The notes beneath the pieces were generated by a model. It had not been told where the DNA came from and ran no database searches. It worked only from the letters and a program-made list of their open reading frames with translations. Below, one piece after another: positions 25,384 through 34,922 of a stretch of DNA of 64,000 nt. The stretch is from the NCBI GenBank assembly GCA_023384095.1, contig JAHDXT010000003.1:186001-250000 (forward strand), read 5' to 3'. The translations under genes and the position numbers were made by a program. The stretch is from Hyphomicrobiaceae bacterium. Lineage in GTDB: Bacteria > Pseudomonadota > Alphaproteobacteria > Rhizobiales > Hyphomicrobiaceae. Numbering within the stretch: position 1 is the stretch's first letter; each line of letters starts with the position of its first letter.

Positions 25384-26607
25384 ATGCCTGCTCCACTCTC
25401 GCACATCCGCGTCCTCGACCTGTCCCGCGTGCTCGCCGGCCCCTGGGCCGCACAGTTCCTGGCCGACATGGGCGCGGAGGTGATCAAGATCGAGCGGCCG
25501 CGCGACGGCGACGACACGCGCGGCTGGGGCCCGCCGTTCGCATTGCAGCCGAGCGAGGCCGATCCGGGAATTTCGGCCTATTTCGCCTGCACCAACCGCG
25601 GCAAGAGATCGGTGACGGTGGACATCGCGCATCCGAGGGGGCAGGAGGTGATCCGGGCGCTCGCCGCGCAATCGGACGTGCTGATCGAGAACTTCAAGGT
25701 GGGCGGGCTCGCCAAGTACGGGCTCGATCACGCGAGCCTCGCTCCGGTCAATCCGCGGCTCGTCTACTGCTCGATCACCGGGTTCGGCCAGACGGGCCCT
25801 TATGCCCCGCGCGCCGGCTACGACTTCCTCGTGCAGGCCATGGGCGGGCTGATGAGCGTGACCGGCGAGCCGGACGGCGCTCCCGGCGGCGGCCCGGTCA
25901 AGGTGGGCGTCGCCATTTCGGACCAGATCGCCGGAATGAACGCGCTCGCGGCGATCCTCACCGCGCTACTGAAGCGCGAGCGGACCGGCGAGGGCGAGTA
26001 CATCGACGTCGCGCTGCTCGACAGCACGGTCTCGGCGCTGATCAATCAGGCATCGACCTATCTGGTCGCGGGCACCGTGCCGAAGCGCATGGGCAACGCA
26101 CACCCGACCGTCGTGCCCTACCAGGCCTTCCGCACGGCGGACGGGCACATTGTCCTGGCCGTCGGCAACGACGGCCAGTTCCAGAGGTTCTGCGCCGCGG
26201 CGGGGCTCGAGCACCTGGCGGCGGACGAGCTCTACCGGACGAATGCGGCACGCATCCTCAACAGAGAAGCACTGATCCCCGCAATCGCGGCATCGATACG
26301 GCAGCGCACGTCGGCTGAGTGGATCGCCCTGCTGGAAGCGCGGGCCGTCCCCTGCGGCCCGATCAACAGCATCGATCAGGTGTTCGCGGACGCCCAGGTC
26401 GAAGCGCGCGGCATGCGGCGGCTGCTCGATCACGAGAAGGCCGGGCCGCTGGCGGTCGTCGCCAATCCGGTGCGGATGGCCTCGCACGACACGACGGCTG
26501 CGAAGCCGCCGCCGCTCCTGGGCGAGGACACCGAGGCGGTGCTGCACGGCCTGCTCGGTCTTTCGGCCGACGAGATCGCAGAGCTGAGGACGAACGGCAT
26601 CGTGTAG
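25384..26607 (+). CDS. CaiB/BaiF family CoA-transferase, SUGCT (glutarate CoA-transferase)-like
   Basis: A 407-residue class III CoA-transferase. Family features include RVLDLSRVLAGPWAAQFL, GAEVIKIERP, YCSITGFGQTGPYAPRAGYD (the final Asp is the expected catalytic residue), and the C-terminal PPPLLGEDT. Segments such as GDDTRGWGPPF and VVPYQAFRTADGHIV resemble the mammalian succinyl-CoA:glutarate CoA-transferase. It would move CoA between dicarboxylates in the cytoplasm. It diverges from the E1-like gene across about 100 bases, and both could belong to lysine/2-oxoadipate or glutarate catabolism, which is inference. The ATG at 25384 is well placed. Confidence 0.9.
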   Translation: MPAPLSHIRVLDLSRVLAGPWAAQFLADMGAEVIKIERPRDGDDTRGWGPPFALQPSEADPGISAYFACTNRGKRSVTVDIAHPRGQEVIRALAAQSDVLIENFKVGGLAKYGLDHASLAPVNPRLVYCSITGFGQTGPYAPRAGYDFLVQAMGGLMSVTGEPDGAPGGGPVKVGVAISDQIAGMNALAAILTALLKRERTGEGEYIDVALLDSTVSALINQASTYLVAGTVPKRMGNAHPTVVPYQAFRTADGHIVLAVGNDGQFQRFCAAAGLEHLAADELYRTNAARILNREALIPAIAASIRQRTSAEWIALLEARAVPCGPINSIDQVFADAQVEARGMRRLLDHEKAGPLAVVANPVRMASHDTTAAKPPPLLGEDTEAVLHGLLGLSADEIAELRTNGIV

Positions 26608-26634
26608 AGCACGCCGTCTCCAGGCAGAACCGGA

Positions 26635-26955
26635 TCAGGGCTGCTCGGAAGGCCCCGCCTCCTGGCGCCGGCGGTGCTCGCTGAGCGCGGCCTTGGACAG
26701 CATGTGCGCACTCACCGGCGCCGTGATGAACAGGAACAGCGTGATGGCAAGCTCGCGCAGACCAAGGCCGGGCTCGTCGACGGCCACGTCGACCAGCGAG
26801 GCGATGACGACGGAGCCGACCCCGAGCGTCGTCGCCTTGGTCGGCCCGTGCAGTCGCGAGTAGAAGTCGGGCAGCCGCGCCAGGCCGATGGAGCCGAGCA
26901 GCGCGAACGCGCCGCCGATCAGAACCAGCAGGGATGTGATGAGCTCGGTCAGCAT
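26635..26955 (-). CDS. mrpG: Mrp Na+/H+ antiporter subunit G
   Basis: A 106-residue MnhG/MrpG protein with three membrane helices. It has the conserved LIGGAFALLGSIGLARLPDFYSRLH region (read in two parts: LIGGAFALLGSIGLA and RLPDFYSRLHGPTKATTLG) and LFLFITAPVSAHMLS. The ATG at 26955 follows an AGGTG ribosome-binding site; a GTG at 26964 directly after the mrpF stop is the alternative. It is the last gene of the complete mrp operon. A polar basic tail (SEHRRRQEAGPSEQP) ends the protein. Confidence 0.93.
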   Translation of the reverse strand: MLTELITSLLVLIGGAFALLGSIGLARLPDFYSRLHGPTKATTLGVGSVVIASLVDVAVDEPGLGLRELAITLFLFITAPVSAHMLSKAALSEHRRRQEAGPSEQP

Positions 26956-26964
26956 GGAGCGCAC

Positions 26965-27234
26965 CTACTCGATGACGTTGCCGCTCAAAATGAACTTGCA
27001 GTACGCCGCCGTGGCGACGAATCCCATCATTGCGATCAGCAGCGCGGCTTCGAAGTAGACCGTGCTGCCGAGGCTGATGCCGAGCAGCATGACGAGCGCA
27101 ATGGTGTTGATCGAGAGCGTATCGAGCGCCAGCACCCGGTCGGGTAGACTGGGGCCGCGCACCAGCCGGAACAGGTTGAGGAGCATGGCCAGGATCACCA
27201 TGGCGATGGCAGCGGCGATAGCGAGGTTCAGCAT
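26965..27234 (-). CDS. mrpF: Mrp Na+/H+ antiporter subunit F
   Basis: An 89-residue MnhF/MrpF protein with three membrane helices. The conserved VRGPSLPDRVLALDTLSINT stretch is central and GSTVYFEAALLIAMMGFV follows, as in the family. It overlaps the mrpE end by seven bases and ends just before mrpG, consistent with tight co-translation. MrpF is required for the assembly of the hetero-oligomeric antiporter and, in some systems, for cholate or sodium efflux. Confidence 0.94.
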   Translation of the reverse strand: MLNLAIAAAIAMVILAMLLNLFRLVRGPSLPDRVLALDTLSINTIALVMLLGISLGSTVYFEAALLIAMMGFVATAAYCKFILSGNVIE

Positions 27235-27719
27235 CCGAAGGTCTCCTTGAGCGGGGCCTCATAGCGGGCCTTGATGGTATCGATGAGCGCCTGAGGATCG
27301 TGCTCGTCGAGCGCATGGACCAGCAGCACCCGGCGCCTGGGATCGATACCGACTGAAACGGTACCCGGCGTGAGTGCCACGACGCTGCCGAGGATGGCCG
27401 CGACGAACCTGTCCTCGATGTCGATGGGAACTTCGATGAACTGCGGCCGCAGCCGTTCGAGCGGACCAACGACGAGGCGAGCAACGCGCAGGTTGGCGAC
27501 GACCACGTCGAACAGCAACACTGCAAGGAGGCGCAATCCCGTGAGCGGGCGCCGCACCCTCAGCGGTTCGGGCCAGAACGGAGCCGTCGCGATCGGGACC
27601 ACGATCGCAATCACGGCCCCAAGAATCAATTGGCCGAAGCTGACGCTGGCCGCGAGCACCAGCCACAGCGCCAGAATGGTCAGACTGAGAAACGGCCGCG
27701 GTAGCATGCGCGCAATCAT
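27228..27719 (-). CDS. mrpE: Mrp Na+/H+ antiporter subunit E
   Basis: A 163-residue MnhE/MrpE protein. Two or three membrane helices lie at the N-terminus (SLTILALWLVLAASVSFGQL and the LGAVIAIVVPIATAPFW region). The family segments FDVVVANLRVARLVVG and VALTPGTVSVGID follow, then LLVHALDEHD in the cytoplasmic domain. Its start overlaps mrpD by four bases. It is a structural subunit of the Mrp complex in the inner membrane. Confidence 0.94.
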   Translation of the reverse strand: MIARMLPRPFLSLTILALWLVLAASVSFGQLILGAVIAIVVPIATAPFWPEPLRVRRPLTGLRLLAVLLFDVVVANLRVARLVVGPLERLRPQFIEVPIDIEDRFVAAILGSVVALTPGTVSVGIDPRRRVLLVHALDEHDPQALIDTIKARYEAPLKETFGC

Positions 27720-29248
27720 CTCGGCCGCCGCTCCCGGATGATCTGCGGTGTCGTGCCGAGCACGGCGTCGATATACCCCTGCCGGGCAACGAGCTGTTCT
27801 GCTGCAGCCCGCGCGTATGCCGAAACCGAGCCCGTCGCCAGTGTCAGGATCGGGCTCGCAGCGACCAGCGCGACCACGGCTGTCGCCCGCAGTCTGCTCG
27901 GCGGCGGATAGACGGGCCTCGGCTCATCCGCAATCGGCTCCCAGAAGAGAACGCTCACCTGCCGCGCCAGGGCCAGGCCAACCACCAGACTCGACACCAG
28001 CAGTGCGGGCCAGATCGCCTCGACCCATTCACTGGATTGCACGGCCTGCATCAGCATGACCTTGCCGAGGAAGCCCGATAGCGGCGGCATTCCGCTCACC
28101 GCCACCGCAAGCACCAGGAAAGCACTGCCGAGCACCTTCAGATCACGGACGTGCGGACCGCGCTCCAGCTTGTCGCCGCGGTCACCGCGCTGATTGGCGA
28201 TCGCGTCCGCCAGCAGAAAGAATCCGCCGGTGGCGAGCGTCGAATGCAGCATGTAGTAGATCACAGCGGCTGTGCTGGCCGTGTCCAGCACGGTGATCAC
28301 CGAGAGCAGCGTCCCCGTCGATACGACGACGAGATACGCAACGACGACGGAGAGCCGCGGAGCGGCGAGCACACCGATGGCTCCCACCGCAATGGTTGTG
28401 ATGGCCACCGGCACCAGCCAAGGATCGAACAGGCTCACCGTGAACTCCGCGCTGTTGAGCACGATGCCGGAGATCCTGAGCAGCGCGTAAATCCCGACCT
28501 TGGTCAGGACGGCAAATAACGCGGCGACTGGAGCAATCGCCGCGCCATAGGCCAGTGGCAGCCAGAAGGACAACGGCAGCAACGCTGCCTTCAGCGCGAA
28601 CACGATGACCAGCAGCGCAAACGCCGTCCTCACGAGGGCCTGATCCGACGGCGGCACCTGAGGCAGAACCCGCGCCAGGTCAGCGATGTTGAGCGTCCCC
28701 AGTGTGCCGTAGATGAAGGCCAGCGCGATCAGGAAAAGCGTCGATCCTGCCAGATTCAGAACGATGTAGGTGATGCTCGCGCGTGCGCGCAGCAGCCCGC
28801 CGCCGTGCGCCAGCAGCCCGTAGGACGCGCCCAGCAGCACCTCGAAGAAGACGAACAGGTTGAAGATATCGCCGGTCAGAAACGCGCCATTGAGCCCGGC
28901 GAGCTGGAACTGAAACAGCGCGTGAAAGCTCCGGCCCTTCGCGTCGGCCCCTGCCAGGGAATAGATCAATGCAGGCAGCGCGAGGACCGACGTCAGCATC
29001 ACCATGGCCGCCGACAGCCGGTCCAGCACCAGGACGATCCCGAACGGTGCGGGCCATGCTCCCATGGCATAGCTGGAGATTTCACCCTGTGCGGCCGAGG
29101 CGACGAGCACCGCCGCCACGAGGGGCAGGGCAACGGTTGCTGCAAGGGAGACCGGGCGCTGGAATGCGAGCCCGCGCTTCTGCCCGGCCACGCACACGAC
29201 AGCGGCGAGCAGCGGCAGCAGGATCGGAAGAAGGAGAACGTGGCTCAC
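27716..29248 (-). CDS. mrpD: Mrp Na+/H+ antiporter subunit D
   Basis: A 510-residue antiporter-like subunit of the NuoL/M/N superfamily with about 14 membrane helices. Recognisable proton-channel features are the Glu in LFVFFEVLLGASYGLLAHG and the FALKAALLPLSFWLPLAYG segment with its buried Lys. VSGMPPLSGFLGKVMLMQA is near the C-terminal third. MrpD together with MrpA carries the ion-translocation path. Four-base overlaps with mrpC and mrpE indicate one translational unit. Confidence 0.95.
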   Translation of the reverse strand: MSHVLLLPILLPLLAAVVCVAGQKRGLAFQRPVSLAATVALPLVAAVLVASAAQGEISSYAMGAWPAPFGIVLVLDRLSAAMVMLTSVLALPALIYSLAGADAKGRSFHALFQFQLAGLNGAFLTGDIFNLFVFFEVLLGASYGLLAHGGGLLRARASITYIVLNLAGSTLFLIALAFIYGTLGTLNIADLARVLPQVPPSDQALVRTAFALLVIVFALKAALLPLSFWLPLAYGAAIAPVAALFAVLTKVGIYALLRISGIVLNSAEFTVSLFDPWLVPVAITTIAVGAIGVLAAPRLSVVVAYLVVVSTGTLLSVITVLDTASTAAVIYYMLHSTLATGGFFLLADAIANQRGDRGDKLERGPHVRDLKVLGSAFLVLAVAVSGMPPLSGFLGKVMLMQAVQSSEWVEAIWPALLVSSLVVGLALARQVSVLFWEPIADEPRPVYPPPSRLRATAVVALVAASPILTLATGSVSAYARAAAEQLVARQGYIDAVLGTTPQIIRERRPR

Positions 29249-29577
29249 CGGGGCCGCTCCTCGGCGTCCACGTGGTCGGTGCCCGACTCTCCTTTTGCCC
29301 GCAATGCAAGCGCCACGATGTAGGCGGTCATGCCGAAGCTGATCACGATTGCGGTCAGCACGAGCGCCTGGGGAATGGAATCGGTGTGCTGCGCCTGGCC
29401 TGGCACGACGAGCGGCGGGGCCCCGAGCACCAGCCGGCCGCTGACGAAGATGAGCAGGTTGGTCGCGTAAGACAACAACGTGATGCCGAGGATCACCGAG
29501 AACGTCCGTTCCCGCAGGATCAGGTAGATCCCCGACGCCGTCAGCAGGCCGATGCCGAGTGAAATCATGAGCTCCAT
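29245..29577 (-). CDS. mrpC: Mrp Na+/H+ antiporter subunit C
   Basis: A 110-residue NuoK-like subunit with three membrane helices. Family segments are SGIYLILRERTFSVILGI, LLSYATNLLIF and the highly conserved SIPQALVLTAIVISFG. An acidic, polar tail (TDHVDAEERPR) ends the protein. It starts three bases after the fused mrpAB gene and overlaps mrpD by four bases. Confidence 0.95.
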   Translation of the reverse strand: MELMISLGIGLLTASGIYLILRERTFSVILGITLLSYATNLLIFVSGRLVLGAPPLVVPGQAQHTDSIPQALVLTAIVISFGMTAYIVALALRAKGESGTDHVDAEERPR

Positions 29578-29580
29578 GCC

Positions 29581-32391
29581 TCAGCGCCTCTTGCCCGCGC
29601 GAACTCTCGGCAGCTCACGCCGGCACAGGACGCCGAACTCCGACATGATGACGAGCACCGCCCCGACGACGACGAGGAAGACGCCAAGGTCGAATGCCAT
29701 CGCCGATGCCAGCTCGATGTCGCCGATCAACGGCAAATGGAAACGGCCGTGTGCACTGGTGAGGAAGGGGTAGCCCGAGAGGACACTGGCGAGACCAGTT
29801 CCGGCCGCCAGCGCCAGCCCCATCGCCAGCACCCGGAGGAAGTCCACCCGCAGCCGCGCCTGGGCCAGGTCGATACCGCTCGCGACATACTGCAGGATGA
29901 GCGCGACGCTGGCGATCAGGCCGGCAATGAAGCCGCCGCCGGGCAGGTTGTGACCGCGAAGAAGGATATAGAGCGACACCACCAGCGCCAGCGGCAGCAG
30001 CGGCCTCATCAGCATGGCAAGCATGATCGGGTGCCGGTCCGCCTCGCGGACCGCGGGAGGCGGATAGGGACGCAGCCGCAGGCCGTCGAGGATCGCGAGC
30101 GCAGCCACAGCCACCATGGCCAGCAGCGTGGACTCGCCGAGCGTATCGAAGCCGCGGAAATCGACCAGGATGATGTTGACGACGTTGGTCCCGCCGCCAC
30201 CCGAAACGGCATTCTGCAGGTAGAAATCCGAAATGGTCGAGAAGGGGCGGGTCAACATCGCGTAGGTGAGCAGCGCCAATCCCGTGCCGCCCGCCAACGC
30301 CAGACCGATATCGCGGACGTGCCTCACCCGTGAGGCTTCGAGCGGAGCCTGGGCCGGTATGAAGCGGAGACCCAACAGAAGCAGAGTAATCGTGGCAACC
30401 TCGACGGCAAGTTGCGTCAGGGCCAGGTCGGGTGCGGAGAAGCGCACGAAGGCCAGCGAGACGACGAGGCCGACGACACCCAGAAAAACCAGCGCCGTCA
30501 GCCGCTGGCGATGATAGATCGTGGCGCCGACGCTGCCGACGACGAGCGCCACCAGGCCGGAAAGCGTCGCGAGATCGGGGGCAAGGCCAGGCTCGGGGCC
30601 GCGAAGAGTTGCCGGGACGGCGCTGAAATATGCCCAGCCGCCGAGCACCAGAATCGACCCGATGAGCAAGACCACGTAGCGCTGCAGCGAGCGGTTGTCG
30701 ACGCCCGCGATGATCACCTGCGAAGCTGCCGCCAGCTCGCGGTATAGCCGATCGAAGGCAACGCGGCTGTGCAGCTTTGGCGCATACCGGTCGTGCAGCG
30801 CGATGACGTGGTCGGACTGCGAGTAGTAGATGAGCCCGCCCGCGATGGCGATCAAGCTCATGATCAATGGCAGGTCGAAGCCGTGCCAGACAGCAAGCTC
30901 GAAGTAGGGCACGGTACCGCCCAGGGTGGCGGCCGCTGCGACGTCCAGGATGTGCCCGACGGTGTACTGCGGAAAAAGCCCTACCAGCAGACACAGCAGC
31001 ACGAGAACATCGACCGGGATCCGGATCCAACGAACCGGCTCCTGGGGCTGGCGCGGCAGGTCGACCGGCTCCCCGCCGAAGAACACGTCGTAAATGAAAC
31101 GCGCCGAGTAGGCGACAGTCAGCATGCCTGCGACGGTCGCGAAAGCCGGCAGCAGCCATCCCGAGTTATCGAACCCCAGAAGCTCGATGGTTTCTGCAAA
31201 GAACATCTCTTTGCTGAGAAAGCCGTTGAGCAGCGGAACGCCCGCCATCGAGCCGGCCGCGACGATGCCGAGAGCTGCGGTATAGGGCATGTATTTGATT
31301 AGCCCGTTGATCCGCCTCATATCGCGCGTGCCGCACTCGTGGTCGATGATCCCCGCGGCCATGAACAGCGAGGCCTTGAAGATCGCGTGATTGATGATGT
31401 GGAACAGGCCCGCGATGGTGCTCATCGAGGTGTCGAGGCCGATGAGCAGCGTGATCAGTCCGAGATGACTGATCGTCGAATACGCGAGCAGGCCCTTGAA
31501 GTCATGCTGCAACATCGCGAGATAGGCGCCGTAGGCCAGCGTAATGGCGCCGACTGGAACCACCACTGCGAGCCATAGGTCCGTGCCCGCCAGCACCGGA
31601 TAGAACCGGGCCAGCGCGAACACACCCGCCTTCACCATGGTTGCGGAATGCAGATAGGCGCTGACAGGCGTCGGCGCTGCCATCGCATTCGGCAGCCAGA
31701 AATGGAAAGGGAACTGCGCGGACTTGGTGAACGCGCCGATGAGGATGAGAACGAGGGTGACGGGATAGAGCTCGTCATTGCGGATCAGGTCGCCGCTCGA
31801 GAGCACCACGGAGATGCTATAGCTGCCCACGATGCTGCCGAGCACCATCACTCCCGCCAGCAATGCCAGCCCGCCGGCACCGGTCACGGCCAGAGCCATA
31901 CGGGCTGCGATGCGGGCGTCATGGGCCTCGTGCTTGTAGGAGATGAGGAGGAACGATGCGATGCTCGTCATCTCCCAGAACACCACGAGCTGAATCAGGT
32001 TCTCCGACAGAACCAGCCCCAGCATCGAGCCGGCGAACCCGAGCAGAAGTCCGAAGAATCGCCCGAGACGATCCGATGCCGCCATGTAATAGGTTGCATA
32101 CAGGACAACCAGCACGCCGATACCGAGGATCAGGATCGCGTAGAGGAGGCTGAGCCCATCCAGCCGCAGCGCCGGGTTGATGCCCCATTCGGGCAGCCAG
32201 TCCCATCTCGTGATCAGGGCGTCGCTGCCCTGGATCGAGGGCGCGAGCGGCGCCAGCAGCCCGAGGCTCACGACCATCGCGCCGCCGGTCGTCAATGCGG
32301 CAGCGTTCCGGCTGCGCCGGCTCGCCATTACGACGAGCGGAATCGCTGCGAACATGACGGCGAGCGAGAGAGGGAGGAGAAGCGATGTCAT
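29581..32391 (-). CDS. mrpA: Mrp Na+/H+ antiporter fused subunit A/B
   Basis: A 936-residue fused MrpA-MrpB protein. The N-terminal NuoL-like part carries the Glu of VVFWEMTSIASFLLISY and the Lys of GAFTKSAQFPFHFWLPNAM, both proton-path residues, then HSATMVKAG. The middle region matches the MbhD/MbhE-like end of MrpA. The last 140 or so residues are an MnhB domain (RGHNLPGGGFIAGLIAS, then LASAMAFDLGVFLVVVGA). Fusion of A and B is the usual arrangement in alphaproteobacteria (Pha type). It heads the operon; the complex exports Na+ or K+ in exchange for H+ and supports growth at high pH or salt. Confidence 0.95.
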   Translation of the reverse strand: MTSLLLPLSLAVMFAAIPLVVMASRRSRNAAALTTGGAMVVSLGLLAPLAPSIQGSDALITRWDWLPEWGINPALRLDGLSLLYAILILGIGVLVVLYATYYMAASDRLGRFFGLLLGFAGSMLGLVLSENLIQLVVFWEMTSIASFLLISYKHEAHDARIAARMALAVTGAGGLALLAGVMVLGSIVGSYSISVVLSSGDLIRNDELYPVTLVLILIGAFTKSAQFPFHFWLPNAMAAPTPVSAYLHSATMVKAGVFALARFYPVLAGTDLWLAVVVPVGAITLAYGAYLAMLQHDFKGLLAYSTISHLGLITLLIGLDTSMSTIAGLFHIINHAIFKASLFMAAGIIDHECGTRDMRRINGLIKYMPYTAALGIVAAGSMAGVPLLNGFLSKEMFFAETIELLGFDNSGWLLPAFATVAGMLTVAYSARFIYDVFFGGEPVDLPRQPQEPVRWIRIPVDVLVLLCLLVGLFPQYTVGHILDVAAAATLGGTVPYFELAVWHGFDLPLIMSLIAIAGGLIYYSQSDHVIALHDRYAPKLHSRVAFDRLYRELAAASQVIIAGVDNRSLQRYVVLLIGSILVLGGWAYFSAVPATLRGPEPGLAPDLATLSGLVALVVGSVGATIYHRQRLTALVFLGVVGLVVSLAFVRFSAPDLALTQLAVEVATITLLLLGLRFIPAQAPLEASRVRHVRDIGLALAGGTGLALLTYAMLTRPFSTISDFYLQNAVSGGGGTNVVNIILVDFRGFDTLGESTLLAMVAVAALAILDGLRLRPYPPPAVREADRHPIMLAMLMRPLLPLALVVSLYILLRGHNLPGGGFIAGLIASVALILQYVASGIDLAQARLRVDFLRVLAMGLALAAGTGLASVLSGYPFLTSAHGRFHLPLIGDIELASAMAFDLGVFLVVVGAVLVIMSEFGVLCRRELPRVRAGKRR

Positions 32392-32586
32392 TCCTGCCTT
32401 ATAGCAAGGAGTCCACGGTGATCGAGGCGCTGGAGTGTCCTGTCCGCCGCGACGTGAGGTCGATTGGACGATTCGAAGCGCTCTCGCTTCGACAGCTTTG
32501 CAGTCGGCCGGCCGGCGTGCCAGAAATCAAGGTTCCGGCCGATATCAGTCGAGACTGATGCCGACGCTTGGCCGTACAGGGAAACG

Positions 32587-34917
32587 ATGCAAGACCGATC
32601 ACGCATGGAGCAGATTCGCCTCGAGGCCAACCTCCGGAAGAGCGCACTCGATTATCACGAGACCGACCCGCCTGGGAAAATCGCGATTCAGGCCACGAAG
32701 CCGGTCGCCAACCAGCGCGACCTTGCGCTCGCCTATTCGCCGGGCGTGGCACATGCCTGCATGGCCATCGTCGACGACCCGGCCATGGTCTCGCGCCTCA
32801 CCGCGCGCGGCAATCTCGTCGGCGTCATCTCGAACGGCACGGCCGTGCTGGGCCTCGGCGACATCGGGCCGCTGGCGTCCAAGCCTGTGATGGAGGGCAA
32901 GGCCGTCCTGTTCAAGAAGTTCGCCGGCATCGACGTCTACGACATCGAGATCGCCGAGAAGGAGGTCGATGCCTTCGTCGAGGCCGTGGCGCGGCTCGAG
33001 CCGACCTTCGGCGGCATCAACCTGGAGGACATCAAGTCGCCCGAGTGCTTCGAGATCGAGCGCCGGCTCAAGGAGCGCATGCGCATCCCCGTCTTCCACG
33101 ACGACCAGCACGGCACCGCGATCGTGGTGGCGGCGGGCATCCTGAACGGCCTCAAGCTGGTCGGCAAGCACATCGGCGACGTCAGGCTGGTCTGCTCCGG
33201 CGCCGGCGCCGCCGCGCTCGCCTGCCTCAACCTGCTCGTCGCGCTGGGGCTCAGGCGCGAGAACGTGTTCGTCGCCGACATCAAGGGCTGCATCTACATA
33301 GGCCGCACCGAGCTGATGGATGCTTACAAGGAGCCGTTCGCGCAGGCCACCAAGGCGCGCGCGCTGGCCGAGCTGATGCCCGGCGCCGACGTGTTCCTCG
33401 GCCTCTCCGCGGGCCGGATCGTCACCCGGGAGATGGTGGCGGAGATGGCGCCGCGCCCGCTCGTCTTCGCGCTCGCCAACCCGGTGCCCGAGATCATGCC
33501 CGAGGACGTGAAGGAGGTGCGGCCGGACGCCATCACCGCTTCCGGCAGGACGGATTACCCGAACCAGATCAACAACGTCCTCTGCTTCCCCTTCATCTTC
33601 CGCGGCGCGCTCGACGTCGGCGCCACCACCATCAACGAGGAGATGAAGAAGGCGGCCGTCATCGCGCTCGCCGGCATCGCGGAGGGCGAGGCATCCGACA
33701 TCGTGCTGTCGGCCTACCGCGCCGAGACCTTCGTCTTCGGGCCCGATTACATCATCCCCAAGCCGTTCGACCCGCGCCTCATCACCGAGATCGCGCCGGC
33801 AGTCGCCAAGGCCGCCATGGACAGCGGCGTCGCGACACGCCCGATCACCGACTTCCGCGCCTACAAGGAGAAGCTGTCGAGCTTCATCTACCGCTCCGGT
33901 TTCGTCATGCGCCCGATGTTCGAGGCGGCCAAGGTCGAGCACCGGCGGCAGGCGAAGCGCATCGTCTACGCGGAGGGCGAGCACCCTTACGTCCTGCAGG
34001 CGGCCCAGCAGGTGATCGCGGAGGGAATTGCCCGGCCGGTTCTCGTCGGCCGCCGCGACAGCATTTTGCGCACGCTGCCGCATCTGGGGCTCAGGATGCG
34101 GCCGGACGAGGACTTCGACATCTTCGACCAGGAGAGCGACCACCGCGTCGCCGCGATGACGGAGGAATATCACCGCCTCGTGGAGCGCCGTGGCATCTCG
34201 CCCAGCCATGCGCGCCGCATCGTGCGCGCAGGCTCCACCGTCATCGCCGGCCTGCTGCTGAGGCGCGGCGACGCCGATGCGATGATCTGCGGCGCCGTCG
34301 GCCGCTATCAGACGCAGCTCCGCCACGTCTCCCAGGTGATCGGCAAGAGAAGCAGCGTGCGCGGCCTCGCGGCGCTGTCGGGCATCATCCTGCCGACCGG
34401 GCCGCTGTTCCTGGCGGATACCTACGTGAACTACGATCCGGACCCGGAGCGCCTTGCCGAGATCACGCTGCTCGCCGCGGAGGAGGTGCGCCGTTTCGGC
34501 ATCGAGCCAAAGGTGGCCCTGCTGTCGCACTCGAGCTTCGGCACCGAGGACACCGTGTCCGCGCGCAAGATGCGGGACGTGCTGGCGGTTCTCGCAGACC
34601 GCTCACCGGGACTGGAGGTCGAGGGCGAGATGCACGCCGATGCAGCGCTGTCGCCGTTCATCCGGGAGGAGATCTTCCCCAACTCGAGCCTCGTGGGGCC
34701 CGCGAACCTGCTGATCATGCCGTGCCTCGACGCGGCGAATATCGCCTTCAACCTGCTCAAGGTCGTGTCCGGCGCCGTCGTTCTGGGTCCCATGCTGCTC
34801 GGCGCGGCGAGGGCGGTTCATATCGTGACGCCTTCCGTCACCGTCCGGGGGCTGCTCAACATGAGCGCCATCGCGATCTGCGACGCCTTCGCCGGCGGTG
34901 AGGTCGCGGAGCGCTGA
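32587..34917 (+). CDS. maeB: NADP-dependent malic enzyme with C-terminal phosphotransacetylase-like domain
   Basis: A 776-residue MaeB. The malic-enzyme N-terminal domain (residues about 20-160) has [13 protein letters not shown] and [20 protein letters not shown]. Then come the metal site ([13 protein letters not shown]) and the NAD(P)-binding domain ([18 protein letters not shown]). From about residue 440 a PTA/PTB-like domain follows ([19 protein letters not shown]), usually non-catalytic and regulatory, sensitive to acetyl-CoA. The enzyme decarboxylates malate to pyruvate and supplies NADPH. The start at 32587 has a GGGAA ribosome-binding site; ATG at 32605 is possible and the frame further upstream is non-conserved. 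It diverges from mrpAB. Confidence 0.94.
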   Translation: MQDRSRMEQIRLEANLRKSALDYHETDPPGKIAIQATKPVANQRDLALAYSPGVAHACMAIVDDPAMVSRLTARGNLVGVISNGTAVLGLGDIGPLASKPVMEGKAVLFKKFAGIDVYDIEIAEKEVDAFVEAVARLEPTFGGINLEDIKSPECFEIERRLKERMRIPVFHDDQHGTAIVVAAGILNGLKLVGKHIGDVRLVCSGAGAAALACLNLLVALGLRRENVFVADIKGCIYIGRTELMDAYKEPFAQATKARALAELMPGADVFLGLSAGRIVTREMVAEMAPRPLVFALANPVPEIMPEDVKEVRPDAITASGRTDYPNQINNVLCFPFIFRGALDVGATTINEEMKKAAVIALAGIAEGEASDIVLSAYRAETFVFGPDYIIPKPFDPRLITEIAPAVAKAAMDSGVATRPITDFRAYKEKLSSFIYRSGFVMRPMFEAAKVEHRRQAKRIVYAEGEHPYVLQAAQQVIAEGIARPVLVGRRDSILRTLPHLGLRMRPDEDFDIFDQESDHRVAAMTEEYHRLVERRGISPSHARRIVRAGSTVIAGLLLRRGDADAMICGAVGRYQTQLRHVSQVIGKRSSVRGLAALSGIILPTGPLFLADTYVNYDPDPERLAEITLLAAEEVRRFGIEPKVALLSHSSFGTEDTVSARKMRDVLAVLADRSPGLEVEGEMHADAALSPFIREEIFPNSSLVGPANLLIMPCLDAANIAFNLLKVVSGAVVLGPMLLGAARAVHIVTPSVTVRGLLNMSAIAICDAFAGGEVAER

Positions 34918-34922
34918 GGCGA

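Noticed and set aside
32599-34530. 643-residue minus-strand open frame
   Set aside because: It is antisense to maeB, whose enzyme motifs are complete.
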